From the NCBI RefSeq assembly GCF_020217485.1, contig NZ_JAEKMI010000001.1, positions 186,001 through 250,000 of the forward strand: 64,000 nt of DNA, read 5' to 3'. Made by a program: the position numbers and the translations under genes. Numbering within the stretch: position 1 is the first letter of the stretch; every line of letters begins with the position of its first letter. The DNA is from Mycobacterium sp. WUMAC-067 (lineage in GTDB: Bacteria; Actinomycetota; Actinomycetes; Mycobacteriales; Mycobacteriaceae). The notes beneath the pieces were generated by a model. That model had not been told where the DNA came from and did not search any database. It saw only the letters and a program-made list of their open reading frames with translations. Of this stretch, positions 53,795 through 61,742 are shown in pieces.

Positions 53795-54178
53795 TCAGGG
53801 CCTGGTCGCGCCGCGTTCGCCGGGGCCGGCGGCGGCCTTCGGCGCCTTCGCGGCTTCGCGCAATGTGCGATTGGTGGAGCGCAGGTCGGTGTTGGCGGCC
53901 GACAGCGTCTCGTTGTCGTCTTCGAGATCGAGGATGCGCGCGATGCCGGCCAGGTTGACCCCGGCCTCGACCAGCCCGCTGATGCGCCGCAGCCGCGTCA
54001 GGTCGTCGGCGCTGTAACGGCGGGTTCCCCCTTGACTTCTCGCGGGCGTCAGCAATCCATAGCGTTCGTAGAGCCGCAACGATTGCACCGGAATCCCGGA
54101 CAGTTCGGCGGCCACCGAGATGCCGTACACCCCGTGGTCGGACGCCGGAGCCCCGGCCTCGCCGCGGTGCTCGACCAT
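53795..54178 (-). CDS. MerR-family regulator, HspR-like
   Basis: 127 residues. The winged-helix MerR region is YGISVAAELSGIPVQSLRLYERYGLLTPARS, followed by GGTRRYSADDLTRLRRI and the helix GVNLAGIARIL, which is characteristic of HspR. A coiled-coil-like tail follows. ATG at 54178 has GAGGGG upstream. It diverges from hsp18 over a 132-base region, so it is the obvious regulator of the small heat-shock gene. It is not the dnaK-operon HspR, as no dnaK is near. Confidence 0.88.
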   Translation of the reverse strand: MVEHRGEAGAPASDHGVYGISVAAELSGIPVQSLRLYERYGLLTPARSQGGTRRYSADDLTRLRRISGLVEAGVNLAGIARILDLEDDNETLSAANTDLRSTNRTLREAAKAPKAAAGPGERGATRP

Positions 54179-54223
54179 CGCACATCCCCTCAGCTGATTC
54201 ACTTGAAAATCTGTTTAGCATAC

Positions 54224-54252
54224 TTGCGTCAATATGTCGATGGTGCTATACC
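54224..54252 (+). promoter_or_regulatory. hsp18 promoter
   Basis: TTGCGT, 17 bases, then TATACC with TG one base before it (extended -10). This is a good SigA-type promoter on the plus strand, starting transcription near 54259, about 60 bases before the hsp18 ATG. Confidence 0.65.
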
Positions 54253-54256
54253 GAAT

Positions 54257-54274
54257 CTATGTCATTAGACATAG
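54257..54274. promoter_or_regulatory. Operator overlapping the hsp18 transcription start
   Basis: Perfect inverted repeat CTATGTC, ATTA, GACATAG directly after the -10 element. A half-site-like ATATGTC is also seen between -35 and -10 (54232-54238). The likely binder is the divergent MerR/HspR-like protein. The sequence is not the known HAIR element (CTTGAGT-N7-ACTCAAG). Confidence 0.6.
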
Positions 54275-54319
54275 GAAATTACCGGACCACCGCGTAGATC
54301 GGAGTGAGAGGTGACTACC

Positions 54320-54769
54320 ATGCTGATGCGTTCAGATCCCTTCCGTGAGCTCGACCGCTTTGCCCACCAGGTGCTCGGTACGGCCGCCCGGCCGGCGGTG
54401 ATGCCGATGGACGCCTGGCGCGAAGGCGAGAAGTTCGTCGTCGAGTTCGACCTGCCCGGCATCGATGCCGACTCACTGGACATCGACATCGAGCGCAATG
54501 TGGTAACCGTGCGGGCAGAACGACCGGCCCTCGACCCCAACCGCGAGATGCTGGCCACCGAGCGGCCACGCGGCGTGTTCAGCCGCCAGCTGGTGCTCGG
54601 CGAAAACCTCGACACCGACAAGATCCAGGCGTCCTACGCCGAAGGCGTGCTGAGTCTGCACATCCCGGTGGCCGAGAAGGCCAAGCCGCGCAAGATCGCC
54701 GTCGGTCGCGGCGACGCTCCCCGGGCCGTCGCCGACGGCGCCGGCCATCGCGAAGTCATCAACGCCTGA
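54320..54769 (+). CDS. hsp18: Small heat-shock protein, 18-kDa antigen
   Basis: 149 residues. Alpha-crystallin domain spans residues 35-135: [20 protein letters not shown] near the start, then [14 protein letters not shown] and [19 protein letters not shown]. The sequence matches my memory of the M. leprae/M. avium 18-kDa antigen closely, a chaperone that prevents aggregation. M. tuberculosis lacks this one. I chose ATG 54320 ([14 protein letters not shown]), the start known from those antigens, with GAGAGG eight bases upstream; GTG at 54311 is in frame and also possible. Regulated probably by the divergent MerR-like protein. Confidence 0.93.
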   Translation: MLMRSDPFRELDRFAHQVLGTAARPAVMPMDAWREGEKFVVEFDLPGIDADSLDIDIERNVVTVRAERPALDPNREMLATERPRGVFSRQLVLGENLDTDKIQASYAEGVLSLHIPVAEKAKPRKIAVGRGDAPRAVADGAGHREVINA

Positions 54770-54798
54770 CCGGATAGCGGGCCGGGCGGCGGCACCCA

Positions 54799-54818
54799 CG
54801 GCACGCGCTCGCGTGCCG
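54799..54818 (+). terminator. GC-rich hairpin after hsp18
   Basis: 9-base perfect arms (CGGCACGCG/CGCGTGCCG) with a two-base loop, 30 bases after the hsp18 stop and 52 before the PAS-ANTAR start. Probably a terminator; without T run. Confidence 0.45.
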
Positions 54819-54870
54819 GCCCCGCGGCCGCCGCCCGCCCTCGGCTGCGTGCACCGAGCTAGGAGCCACC

Positions 54871-55560
54871 GTGGAAGCGACATGGGAACTCAACGGCGAA
54901 ACGGCCAGCGTCGAGCAGGCCTTGTCCGGCGGCGACGCCCAACCCGCGGGCTGGTTTCGGTTCTACTTCACCGATCAGCGGTGGGAATGGTCGGAACAGG
55001 TGCAGCGGATGCACGGCTACGAGCCGGGCAGCGTCGTTCCCACCACCGAGCTGGTGCTCTCACACAAGCATCCCGATGACCGCGGACAGGTCGCGGCGAC
55101 CATCGATCAGCTCGTGAACACCCGCCAGGCGTTCAGCACCCGCCACCGGATCATCGACACCGCCGGCAACGTACGCCAGGTCGTCGTGGTCGGCGATCGG
55201 CTCTACGACGACGACGGCGGCGTGATCGGAACGCACGGGTTCTACATCGACATCTCCGCGCCGAACGGGCACGTGAACGAGGAGGCCGTCAGCGCGAAAC
55301 TCGCTGAGATCAACGAGAATCGGGCCGGCATCGAACGCGCCAAGGGAATGCTGATGCTGGTCTACGGCCTCAGCGACAGCGCGGCCTTCGAGTTGCTCAG
55401 ATGGCTGTCGCAGGAGGCGAACGTCAAGTTGCGGACGCTCGCCGAGCAGATCGCTCAGGACTTCCGCGGCGCCGGCCTGCCGCTCAACACCCAATCGGAA
55501 TTCGACCACCTGCTCCTGACCGCGCACCGCCGCGTCCGTCCCGCCGACAAGCGTCAGTAA
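54871..55560 (+). CDS. PAS-ANTAR regulator
   Basis: 229 residues. A PAS domain covers residues 25-125 (GWFRFYFTDQRWEWSEQVQR, then TAGNVRQVVVVGDRLYDDDG). The ANTAR domain starts near residue 145: ENRAGIERAKGMLMLVYGLS, then AAFELLRWLSQEANVKLRTLAEQ. ANTAR domains act on RNA as antiterminators. GTG at 54871 follows AGGAG. It is the second ANTAR protein within 4 kb. The trigger of the PAS domain and target RNAs are unknown. Confidence 0.9.
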   Translation: MEATWELNGETASVEQALSGGDAQPAGWFRFYFTDQRWEWSEQVQRMHGYEPGSVVPTTELVLSHKHPDDRGQVAATIDQLVNTRQAFSTRHRIIDTAGNVRQVVVVGDRLYDDDGGVIGTHGFYIDISAPNGHVNEEAVSAKLAEINENRAGIERAKGMLMLVYGLSDSAAFELLRWLSQEANVKLRTLAEQIAQDFRGAGLPLNTQSEFDHLLLTAHRRVRPADKRQ

Positions 55561-55591
55561 GGAGCTGCAGGGCAAGGCAATTCGTTGTCAG

Positions 55592-55613
55592 GGATCGCGC
55601 AGCGGAGCGATCC
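55592..55613 (+). terminator. Hairpin after the PAS-ANTAR gene
   Basis: Perfect 7-base arms GGATCGC/GCGATCC with an 8-base loop, 31 bases after the stop. Probably a weak terminator before the two-component genes. Confidence 0.35.
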
Positions 55614-55698
55614 AGTGCACCCGGGTGCCGCCCTCCCTCTCGCGGCGCCGTCTAGGTCTCCACGATCGCGCCGTCGGTTCGTCGGCGCGAGGCCATTT

Positions 55699-56856
55699 AT
55701 GCTGATCACGATGCCGAACCAGGATCCCGATCCCACGACGCCGCTGTGGCGCGCAGCGCAGGTTTTCCGGCTGCTGAGTTGCGTTTATGCCGCCGGCTTT
55801 CAAATCGGGATCAATCCCGATCTGCGCCGACCCGCGCTGGGGTGGATCCTGTTCGCGCTCCTGATCGGCTGGAGCGCGGCGTGTGCCGTCGGCTACCTGC
55901 GGGGGTTCGGCCGAAGACCGTCCTGGGTGCTCGCCGAGATCGTGATCGCGGTCTTGCTCATGTGGTCGAACACCGTCGTCGCGACGCCGCACTGGGCGGC
56001 CGAGAACCAGACCTGGCCGACGACGTTGTGGGCGAGCAATCCCACGATTTCCGCCGCGATCCAGTTCGGCCCCGGCGGGGGGATGCTCACAGGTCTGGCG
56101 GTGATGGCCACCAATTTCGCGGTCAAGGACTACCTCGCCCTTAACCTGGGGCACAACGCCACCGTCATCATCGAGCTGGCCATCGGCATGGCGATCGGTA
56201 TGGCCGCGCAGACCGCTCGACGTGCGCACGCCGAACTGCAACGGGCGGCCCGGTTGAGCGCCGCGGTGCAAGAACGCGAGCGGCTGTCCCGCGAGGTGCA
56301 CGACGGCGCCATCCAGGTGCTGGCGCTGGTCGCCAAAAAGGGCCATGAAATCGGCGGCGCGACAGCGGAACTCGCCGACCTGGCGAGCGAGCAAGAGCGT
56401 GCGCTGCGCCGGTGGGTGGCGTGCGCCGACCTGGATCCGGAGGCCGACGGCGCGACGATCGATCTGCGCACGCTGCTGCGTTGCCGGGCGTCCGACCGGG
56501 TGTCGATCAGCCTGCCGGCGACTCCGGTGTCGCTGGGGCGCCGGGTAGGGACCGAGCTCGACGCCGCGGTGGGCAATGCGCTGGACAACGCCGGGGCCCA
56601 TGCGGGCCCGGAGGCGCGCGCGTACGTACTCGTGGAGGACCTCGGCGATTCCGTCGTAGTCAGTGTGCGCGACGACGGCGTGGGCATCGCCGACGGTCGA
56701 CTCGAGGAAGCGGCGCGTCAGGGACGCCTGGGCGTCTCCCAGTCGATCGTGGGGCGGTTGACGTCGCTGGGCGGCACCGCGCAACTGCGCAGCGCCCCTG
56801 GCGAGGGGACCGAGTGGGAGTTGTGCGTGCCGCGCGGGGAGGGACGGCATGGCTGA
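55699..56856 (+). CDS. MacS-type membrane sensor histidine kinase
   Basis: 385 residues. Five helices in the first 165 residues correspond to the DUF5931 sensor (ALGWILFALLIGWSAACAVG, WVLAEIVIAVLLMW and others). The HisKA_3 dimerisation helix has the phosphorylated His in ERLSREVHDGAIQ. The ATPase has N-box AVGNALDNAGAHA and DDGVGI. ATG at 55699 (MLITMPNQ) or 55711 may be the start; the frame is open from 55585, but that part is Arg/Ser/Pro-rich without family features. It overlaps the response regulator by eight bases. Confidence 0.88.
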   Translation: MLITMPNQDPDPTTPLWRAAQVFRLLSCVYAAGFQIGINPDLRRPALGWILFALLIGWSAACAVGYLRGFGRRPSWVLAEIVIAVLLMWSNTVVATPHWAAENQTWPTTLWASNPTISAAIQFGPGGGMLTGLAVMATNFAVKDYLALNLGHNATVIIELAIGMAIGMAAQTARRAHAELQRAARLSAAVQERERLSREVHDGAIQVLALVAKKGHEIGGATAELADLASEQERALRRWVACADLDPEADGATIDLRTLLRCRASDRVSISLPATPVSLGRRVGTELDAAVGNALDNAGAHAGPEARAYVLVEDLGDSVVVSVRDDGVGIADGRLEEAARQGRLGVSQSIVGRLTSLGGTAQLRSAPGEGTEWELCVPRGEGRHG

Positions 56857-57514
56857 GGATGTGACGCCGGCGACGGTGATGGTGGTCGACGACCATCCCA
56901 TCTGGCGTGACGCGGTCGCGCGCGACCTGGCCGAGGGCGGATTCACCGTGGTGGCCACGGCCGATGGGGTGGCCGCCGCGGGGCGGCGGGCGGGCGTGGT
57001 CAAACCCGACGTGGTGGTGATGGATATGCAACTGCCCGACGGGAATGGCGCACAGGCCACCGCCGCGGTGCTCGCGGTGTCGCCGTCGACGCGGGTGCTG
57101 GTGCTGTCGGCCTCCGACGAACGTGACGACGTCTTGGAGGCCGTCAAAGCTGGTGCGACGGGATATCTGGTCAAGAGCGCCTCGAAACCCGAACTGGCAC
57201 AGGCTGTGACGGCGACGGCCGCGGGCCGGGCCGTGTTCACCCCGGGCCTGGCCGGACTGGTGTTGGGTGAATACCGGCGTATCGCGCAGAGCAAGGACGA
57301 CGGCCCCGCTCGTCCCAGCCTGACCGAACGCGAGACGGAGGTGTTGCGCTACGTCGCAAAAGGGCTGTCCGCCAAGCAGATCGCCGCGAAGCTGTCGTTG
57401 AGCCACCGCACGGTCGAAAACCACGTGCAGGCGACATTTCGCAAGCTTCAGGTCGCGAACCGGGTGGAATTGGCGCGCTATGCGATCAAGCATGGCCTGG
57501 ACTCCGAACCGTGA
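56849..57514 (+). CDS. NarL-type response regulator
   Basis: 221 residues. Receiver domain: acidic pair VVDDHP (14-15), phospho-acceptor Asp 59 in VVVMDMQLPDG, Thr/Ser in LVLSASDE and Lys in GYLVKSA. The LuxR-type HTH is at the C-terminus: LTERETEVLRYVAKGLSAKQ, followed by LSLSHRTVENHVQ. Start overlaps the kinase gene, so it is the cognate partner. Its last 37 bases overlap the convergent acyltransferase gene. Targets are unknown. Confidence 0.92.
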   Translation: MAEDVTPATVMVVDDHPIWRDAVARDLAEGGFTVVATADGVAAAGRRAGVVKPDVVVMDMQLPDGNGAQATAAVLAVSPSTRVLVLSASDERDDVLEAVKAGATGYLVKSASKPELAQAVTATAAGRAVFTPGLAGLVLGEYRRIAQSKDDGPARPSLTERETEVLRYVAKGLSAKQIAAKLSLSHRTVENHVQATFRKLQVANRVELARYAIKHGLDSEP

Positions 57515-58827
57515 CCCGCTGTTAGCGGGGTGCCCCCGCCGGTCTCGTGGGCCATCGCCCGCGCGGCGACGAGTGCGGCCACGACCACGGCCATGCACAC
57601 CAGCCCGTCGTCCTTGAGGCCCCACCTGATCGCGGCCAGGATCGCGACACCGGCCACGCACAGCAGCGCGCCGACGACCGCGCCCCGCCCGCGCGAGGTG
57701 ACGGTCCCGGCGCCGTCCCAGCCGGCCAGCGGGTTGTTTTCGAGCGGCCGCAACGCGACGAACAGCACGGCCACGGCGAGGACCACGATGAGCACCTGCG
57801 CGACGCTGATGGCGGGGAAGTCCGGCTGGCCCGGAAACCGCGGGCAGTCAAGGTAATCGAAGAGCAGGTGCACGCCCAGCAGCACCGGCATGTGCCACAG
57901 GTAGAGGGTCATCGCCCCGGAGTTGCCGATTGCGGTCCACCACCACACCCGTGGCCGCTGCGCCCAGCGCGCGATCGCCGGTGCGGCCGCGATGGCCAAG
58001 GCGCTCAAGATGATTGCGTGCCCGGCCAACAGCAGCGACGGCGGGCTGGTGTTGGAGAGGTGGTGATCCCCGGTGCCGACCATGCTGATCTGGTACGGCC
58101 CCCAGCGCACCAGTGCGACGTCGACGGCGAAGAAGGCGCCGGCCACGGCCAGCGCGGCGCGACCGCTGAGTAGCCGGCGGCGGTAGGCGACCCCGAACAT
58201 GGCGGGGATGAGCCAGACGGCGAGGTTGAGGTAGCCCAGGGGCATCGCCGCCGGCCAGTGCAGCCGGATCAGGTCGATCACCGCGATCGCCCCGTAGACG
58301 GCGGCCACCCCCGCGGCGAGGCGCCGCGCCGTGGTGATGCGGTGCAGCACCGGCATGGCGGCGAGCACCAGGACGTAGGCGCCCAGGAACCACAGCAGCT
58401 GTGTGCTGACGCCGGCGATCGGCTCGTAGATGTGTTGGGGCAGCGCCCGATACAGCACGGTCAGTGCGACCGCCCAGAATGCCAGGTAGTAGAACACGGG
58501 CCGGAACAGCCTGGTGCAGCGTTTCATCAGCCAGTCTCCCCAGTTGGTGCCCGGGGACCAGGAGGACAGGCAGGCCGCGGCGCCGGCGAAGAAGAACAGC
58601 GGCATGATCTGAAGCAGCCAGGTCGCTACCTGGAACAGCGTCGAGGTGGTGAGCAGGTTATCCCAGATCAGGACATGGTTTTCGATGACGCTGATGGCCA
58701 TCACGGTATGGCCGAGCACCACACCGATCAGGGAGGTGATGCGGATGACGTCCAGGACGCGATCACGGTCGGCCGGCGTGCGCACGGCCACCTCGGCGGC
58801 GTCGGGAAATCTCGCGAGAGTTGTCAT
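57478..58827 (-). CDS. Acyltransferase-3-family membrane protein
   Basis: 449 residues, about ten or eleven helices. The AT3 motif is seen: RDRVLDVIRITSLIGVVLGH near residue 20 (R and H conserved), MPLFFFAGAAACLSSW in helix 2-3, and MKRCTRLFRPVFYYLAFWAV. The family moves acetyl or other acyl groups to exported sugars or lipids. The C-terminus is extended by two extra helices (residues 380-435) and overlaps the response regulator gene by 37 bases, which may not be all needed. The substrate is unknown. Confidence 0.88.
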   Translation of the reverse strand: MTTLARFPDAAEVAVRTPADRDRVLDVIRITSLIGVVLGHTVMAISVIENHVLIWDNLLTTSTLFQVATWLLQIMPLFFFAGAAACLSSWSPGTNWGDWLMKRCTRLFRPVFYYLAFWAVALTVLYRALPQHIYEPIAGVSTQLLWFLGAYVLVLAAMPVLHRITTARRLAAGVAAVYGAIAVIDLIRLHWPAAMPLGYLNLAVWLIPAMFGVAYRRRLLSGRAALAVAGAFFAVDVALVRWGPYQISMVGTGDHHLSNTSPPSLLLAGHAIILSALAIAAAPAIARWAQRPRVWWWTAIGNSGAMTLYLWHMPVLLGVHLLFDYLDCPRFPGQPDFPAISVAQVLIVVLAVAVLFVALRPLENNPLAGWDGAGTVTSRGRGAVVGALLCVAGVAILAAIRWGLKDDGLVCMAVVVAALVAARAMAHETGGGTPLTAGHGSESRPCLIA

Positions 58828-58940
58828 GGGTGTCCTTCTGTGAATAGGGATAGAAGCGTTGCGGCGGAGTCGAAGTCGTGCGATGAAAGAAGCGTTGCCG
58901 AGCAGGCCGCCCAGGGCCTGCGCAGTTCTGCGCGTTGAGC

Positions 58941-58958
58941 CTGAGTAGTACTACTCAG
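58941..58958. repeat. Perfect 18-base palindrome at the YiaA/B-like stop codon
   Basis: CTGAGTAGTACTACTCAG, overlapping the stop of the small membrane protein gene and 114 bases upstream of the acyltransferase start. A half copy, ACTACTCAG, occurs at 59289-59297 over the stop codon of the permease gene. Terminator or operator cannot be decided. Confidence 0.6.
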
Positions 58959-59245
58959 CTCGCGGCGCCCAGCGGGTCGTAGTCGGCCAGCAGCCTCTCG
59001 ATGCGGGCTTCATCGAGTCGGACCCGAACGGTCGCGGCTTCCTGGTGGTCGCGGATGACCTTGGCCAGCGTGAACGCGCTCGATACCAGGAAGAGGAAGG
59101 TGATGCCGAGGAACAGTCGTTGCCACGCGTCAAGGGGAAGAAAGTAGATCCCGGCCAGCGCGGTCACAAAGCTGATCGCGAAGGCGACGGCGGCCTGAAC
59201 GAAGAAGGCGGCGGTGGTTTTTGACATGCTGTTGGGAACGGTCAT
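58955..59245 (-). CDS. YiaA/YiaB-like small membrane protein
   Basis: 96 residues, two helices joined by a short turn: TAAFFVQAAVAFAISFVTALAG and LFLGITFLFLVSSAFTLAK, with DAWQR between. This matches the YiaAB domain. A charged C-terminal tail (RDHQEAATVRVRLDEARIER) is cytoplasmic. Start ATG 59245 (MTVPNSMSKTT) is preferred; MSKTT at 59227 is also possible. In E. coli, relatives have no proven function. It follows the permease gene by 48 bases on the same strand and may be co-transcribed. Confidence 0.82.
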   Translation of the reverse strand: MTVPNSMSKTTAAFFVQAAVAFAISFVTALAGIYFLPLDAWQRLFLGITFLFLVSSAFTLAKVIRDHQEAATVRVRLDEARIERLLADYDPLGAAS

Positions 59246-59293
59246 GCGAATAAGCCTGCGACGGCGCACCCTTGGTGGGATCCGTAAGACTAC

Positions 59294-60574
59294 TCAGATT
59301 TGGCCGGGCACCCCTGGCGCCCTCGACAGCGACGCCACGGCCAACGCGGCGCACACCCCGAGCATTGCGACAATCACCGTCGCCACCTCCACCACACCGA
59401 GGTGGGCATCCACCACCGGTTTGACCACGGCCACCACTGCCAGCGCGGGCATGATCAGCCGCACCCACCAGGCCACGACGCTGTCACCGGGAATTCGTGA
59501 ATTGGCCTCTGCGACGGCGACATACAACACAACCAGCAATAGCGCCGCCGCGCCGAAAACGACCGCGGCGACCGCGCGAGCCCCGTGCGCGGACAAGACG
59601 GCCGCCATCGCCGCGACAAGCACTGCCACCGCCACTCGCAGGCCAGTATTCGGCGTTGCCTCACCAGTGGCCGCCAGGCCAACGGCGACGCGCACCACCG
59701 CCCACCCCGAAGCCAACGCGGCCGCCGTCGCCAACGTGACGCCGGCGACGGCCATCCACATCCAACCGGCATCGGCGTAGAACTCCGGAACAGCCTCGGA
59801 CAGAAATTTGGCGCTCCACCGCCACGGCCCCGCGACACCCTGATGGTCGGCCACCCACAACACCACAGCCGCCCCGGCCATCACCGCGACCGCCAGCGAC
59901 ATCGACCGGCCCGGCCTGCCGATGCGCGCGCCGCGGACCGTGACGAGCTCGACGCCCACCATCCCCAGACCGAAGCCGACGAGTTGGTCGGACAGCTGGT
60001 GCGGCGTTGCGGCCGTACCGATGACGACCGCGTCACTGCCCGCGGCGACGCGGGCGGCGACCGCCACGGCGAGGTAGACGCACACGAGCAAACCCGCGAC
60101 CACGAGCGGCGCCACCACCGAGGCGACGGCCCGGGTCGACGCCCAGCAGACGACGGCACCGACGACGATCGCGGCCACCAGTGCGCCAACCGGCAACCAC
60201 GAAACAACCTTGGCGGGGTCGTCACCGGATGAAACGTCCACCAGCACAACCGCTCCGAGCGTGATGGCGAACTTGGCCGCCAAGGCGAGGTAGGCAAGCA
60301 GCTGAATGGCGCCCGCAGCGAACCCAGCCCTGGGGCCCAGCGTGGCGCCGATCAATTCGGCGGTACTGCGCGCGTGCGGGGCGTACGCGCGCAGTCGCGT
60401 CAAGGCATAGATCACCGGAATCACGATCGCCGCCCCGAGCAGCGCGCCCAACCCATCCGCCGCCGCAGACGCGATCACGGCCATGCTCAGGCCGGCCGCT
60501 CGCCACGTCCCCAGCAGCGGACCCTGCGGCCCAGATTCCGGCTGCGCCGGCGGGCGCAACGATTTCTTCGGCAT
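59294..60574 (-). CDS. APC-superfamily permease
   Basis: 426 residues with about 12 hydrophobic helices, including ADGLGALLGAAIVIPVIYAL near the N-terminus and WLPVGALVAAIVVGAVVCWA. The helix-1 Gly-rich segment of amino-acid permeases is weak here, so the substrate is not predictable. The N-terminal 25 residues are hydrophilic (KKSLRPPAQPESGPQG). Its start faces the gene of unknown function at 60670 across a region with an inverted repeat. The protein is shorter than a normal APC transporter by about 40 residues. Confidence 0.78.
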   Translation of the reverse strand: MPKKSLRPPAQPESGPQGPLLGTWRAAGLSMAVIASAAADGLGALLGAAIVIPVIYALTRLRAYAPHARSTAELIGATLGPRAGFAAGAIQLLAYLALAAKFAITLGAVVLVDVSSGDDPAKVVSWLPVGALVAAIVVGAVVCWASTRAVASVVAPLVVAGLLVCVYLAVAVAARVAAGSDAVVIGTAATPHQLSDQLVGFGLGMVGVELVTVRGARIGRPGRSMSLAVAVMAGAAVVLWVADHQGVAGPWRWSAKFLSEAVPEFYADAGWMWMAVAGVTLATAAALASGWAVVRVAVGLAATGEATPNTGLRVAVAVLVAAMAAVLSAHGARAVAAVVFGAAALLLVVLYVAVAEANSRIPGDSVVAWWVRLIMPALAVVAVVKPVVDAHLGVVEVATVIVAMLGVCAALAVASLSRAPGVPGQI

Positions 60575-60615
60575 TGGCTAAGCATGACGCAGCGCCGCGC
60601 AATCGAACACCGAAC

Positions 60616-60639
60616 ACCAACGCGTTCCGATACGTTGGT
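60616..60639. promoter_or_regulatory. Inverted repeat in the divergent permease/hypothetical region
   Basis: Perfect 7-base arms ACCAACG/CGTTGGT separated by 10 bases, one helical turn and a half centre to centre. It lies midway between the starts at 60574 and 60670. A good candidate for a dimeric regulator site. Confidence 0.45.
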
Positions 60640-60669
60640 AGCCCAGGGTCGAGGTAGGTGGGGCTCAAT

Positions 60670-61728
60670 ATGTCTGACACGGTGAAGGTGACCGTCGACC
60701 GGGACTCGGTCGCCATGGGCGACGATGTCGACTCCCATCGCGAGTTCTGGGTCTATCCCGCCTCGGCGACCATCGATGACCTGCTGATCGAGATTTCTAC
60801 CCACTATGTACCGGGAATCGCCGGGCCGGCCGGGTGGTGCGTGTTTCTGGACAACGACGACCGATCGCGCCACCGGGAAATCGGCCTCATCTATAGCCGG
60901 GATGACCTCGGCCAGCGGGATCACATCTGCAGGTTGTTGCCCGGAAAAACGACGGTGAGCGATTTGGCAAAACGCGTGGGGTGCCCGGAATTGGGTGTCT
61001 ATGCGTCCTACCTGACCTTCGACGAAGCGCGACCCTGGAGTCTCGACGAGGTTGAAGGATGCTCCACGTTCACTGGGTGCCGGCCCACCAAGCTGGAATC
61101 CGAGGCCGCCGCCGACGCCAACCGCGACTGGGTGCTGATGCGCGAGCTGGACCGACTCGCGCGGAGCGTCGCCGGGGCGCGCCGCGACTGGGTTCGGGCC
61201 AATCTGCTTGCGGCGCCGCCGCCGTGGATCGACATCTTCATCGCACGCAACTTCCACTACCTGACCGAATTGCACTGCCCGGCCAGCATGTCAATAGCCG
61301 CAAAGCTCCTCGGCGTCGACGGATCCCGGAGCGAGGACTTGGCGGCGCTGGCCCATGCCGACGCGCGCCCCAACGTCGTGACGCTCGCGATGGTGCTGGC
61401 CGCCTTCGAATGGGGAACCCAACGCGGCACGTGGCGGGAGGGGGAACGGGCACATTGCAAGGCCTACCTGGAGTTGCTCGCCCATTGCGGCTACCGGCTC
61501 TCGCCGATCGAACAGGTCATGGCCGGCCACATCAGCGTCGAGCAGCTCAAATTCGGCGCGGCAAACGCCGCCAGGCTCGATCGGATCCGCCAACTTCGGG
61601 ACCAGCAATACCAGCTCCGCATGAGCCGCTACTACGCCAAGACCCTCACCGACGAGCAATATCAGGCCGCCATTGGACCCGTGCATGCCGAACTTTCCAG
61701 CCTGGGAGAGCTTCCCGGCCCCATGTAG
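60670..61728 (+). CDS. Protein of unknown function
   Basis: 352 residues, soluble, no signal peptide. The N-terminal 125 residues are mixed strand/helix (REFWVYPASATIDDLLIEIS; CVFLDNDDRSRHREIGLIYS; SYLTFDEARPWSLDEVEGCS). The C-terminal 220 residues are helical and Arg/Glu-rich, with ELDRLARSVAGARRDWVRAN and, at the end, RIRQLRDQQYQLRMSRYYAK. No known catalytic motif. ATG at 60670 follows GGTGGGG; GTG at 60658 is in frame. It stands alone, divergent from the permease. I do not recognise the family; it may be specific to mycobacteria. Confidence 0.8.
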   Translation: MSDTVKVTVDRDSVAMGDDVDSHREFWVYPASATIDDLLIEISTHYVPGIAGPAGWCVFLDNDDRSRHREIGLIYSRDDLGQRDHICRLLPGKTTVSDLAKRVGCPELGVYASYLTFDEARPWSLDEVEGCSTFTGCRPTKLESEAAADANRDWVLMRELDRLARSVAGARRDWVRANLLAAPPPWIDIFIARNFHYLTELHCPASMSIAAKLLGVDGSRSEDLAALAHADARPNVVTLAMVLAAFEWGTQRGTWREGERAHCKAYLELLAHCGYRLSPIEQVMAGHISVEQLKFGAANAARLDRIRQLRDQQYQLRMSRYYAKTLTDEQYQAAIGPVHAELSSLGELPGPM

Positions 61729-61742
61729 GCGATTCGAAACGG

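Noticed and set aside
54181..54310. HAIR element of HspR in the hsp18 region
   Set aside because: CTTGA occurs once (54203 region, ACTTGAAA) but no paired ACTCAAG follows; the CTATGTC repeat is the better candidate.
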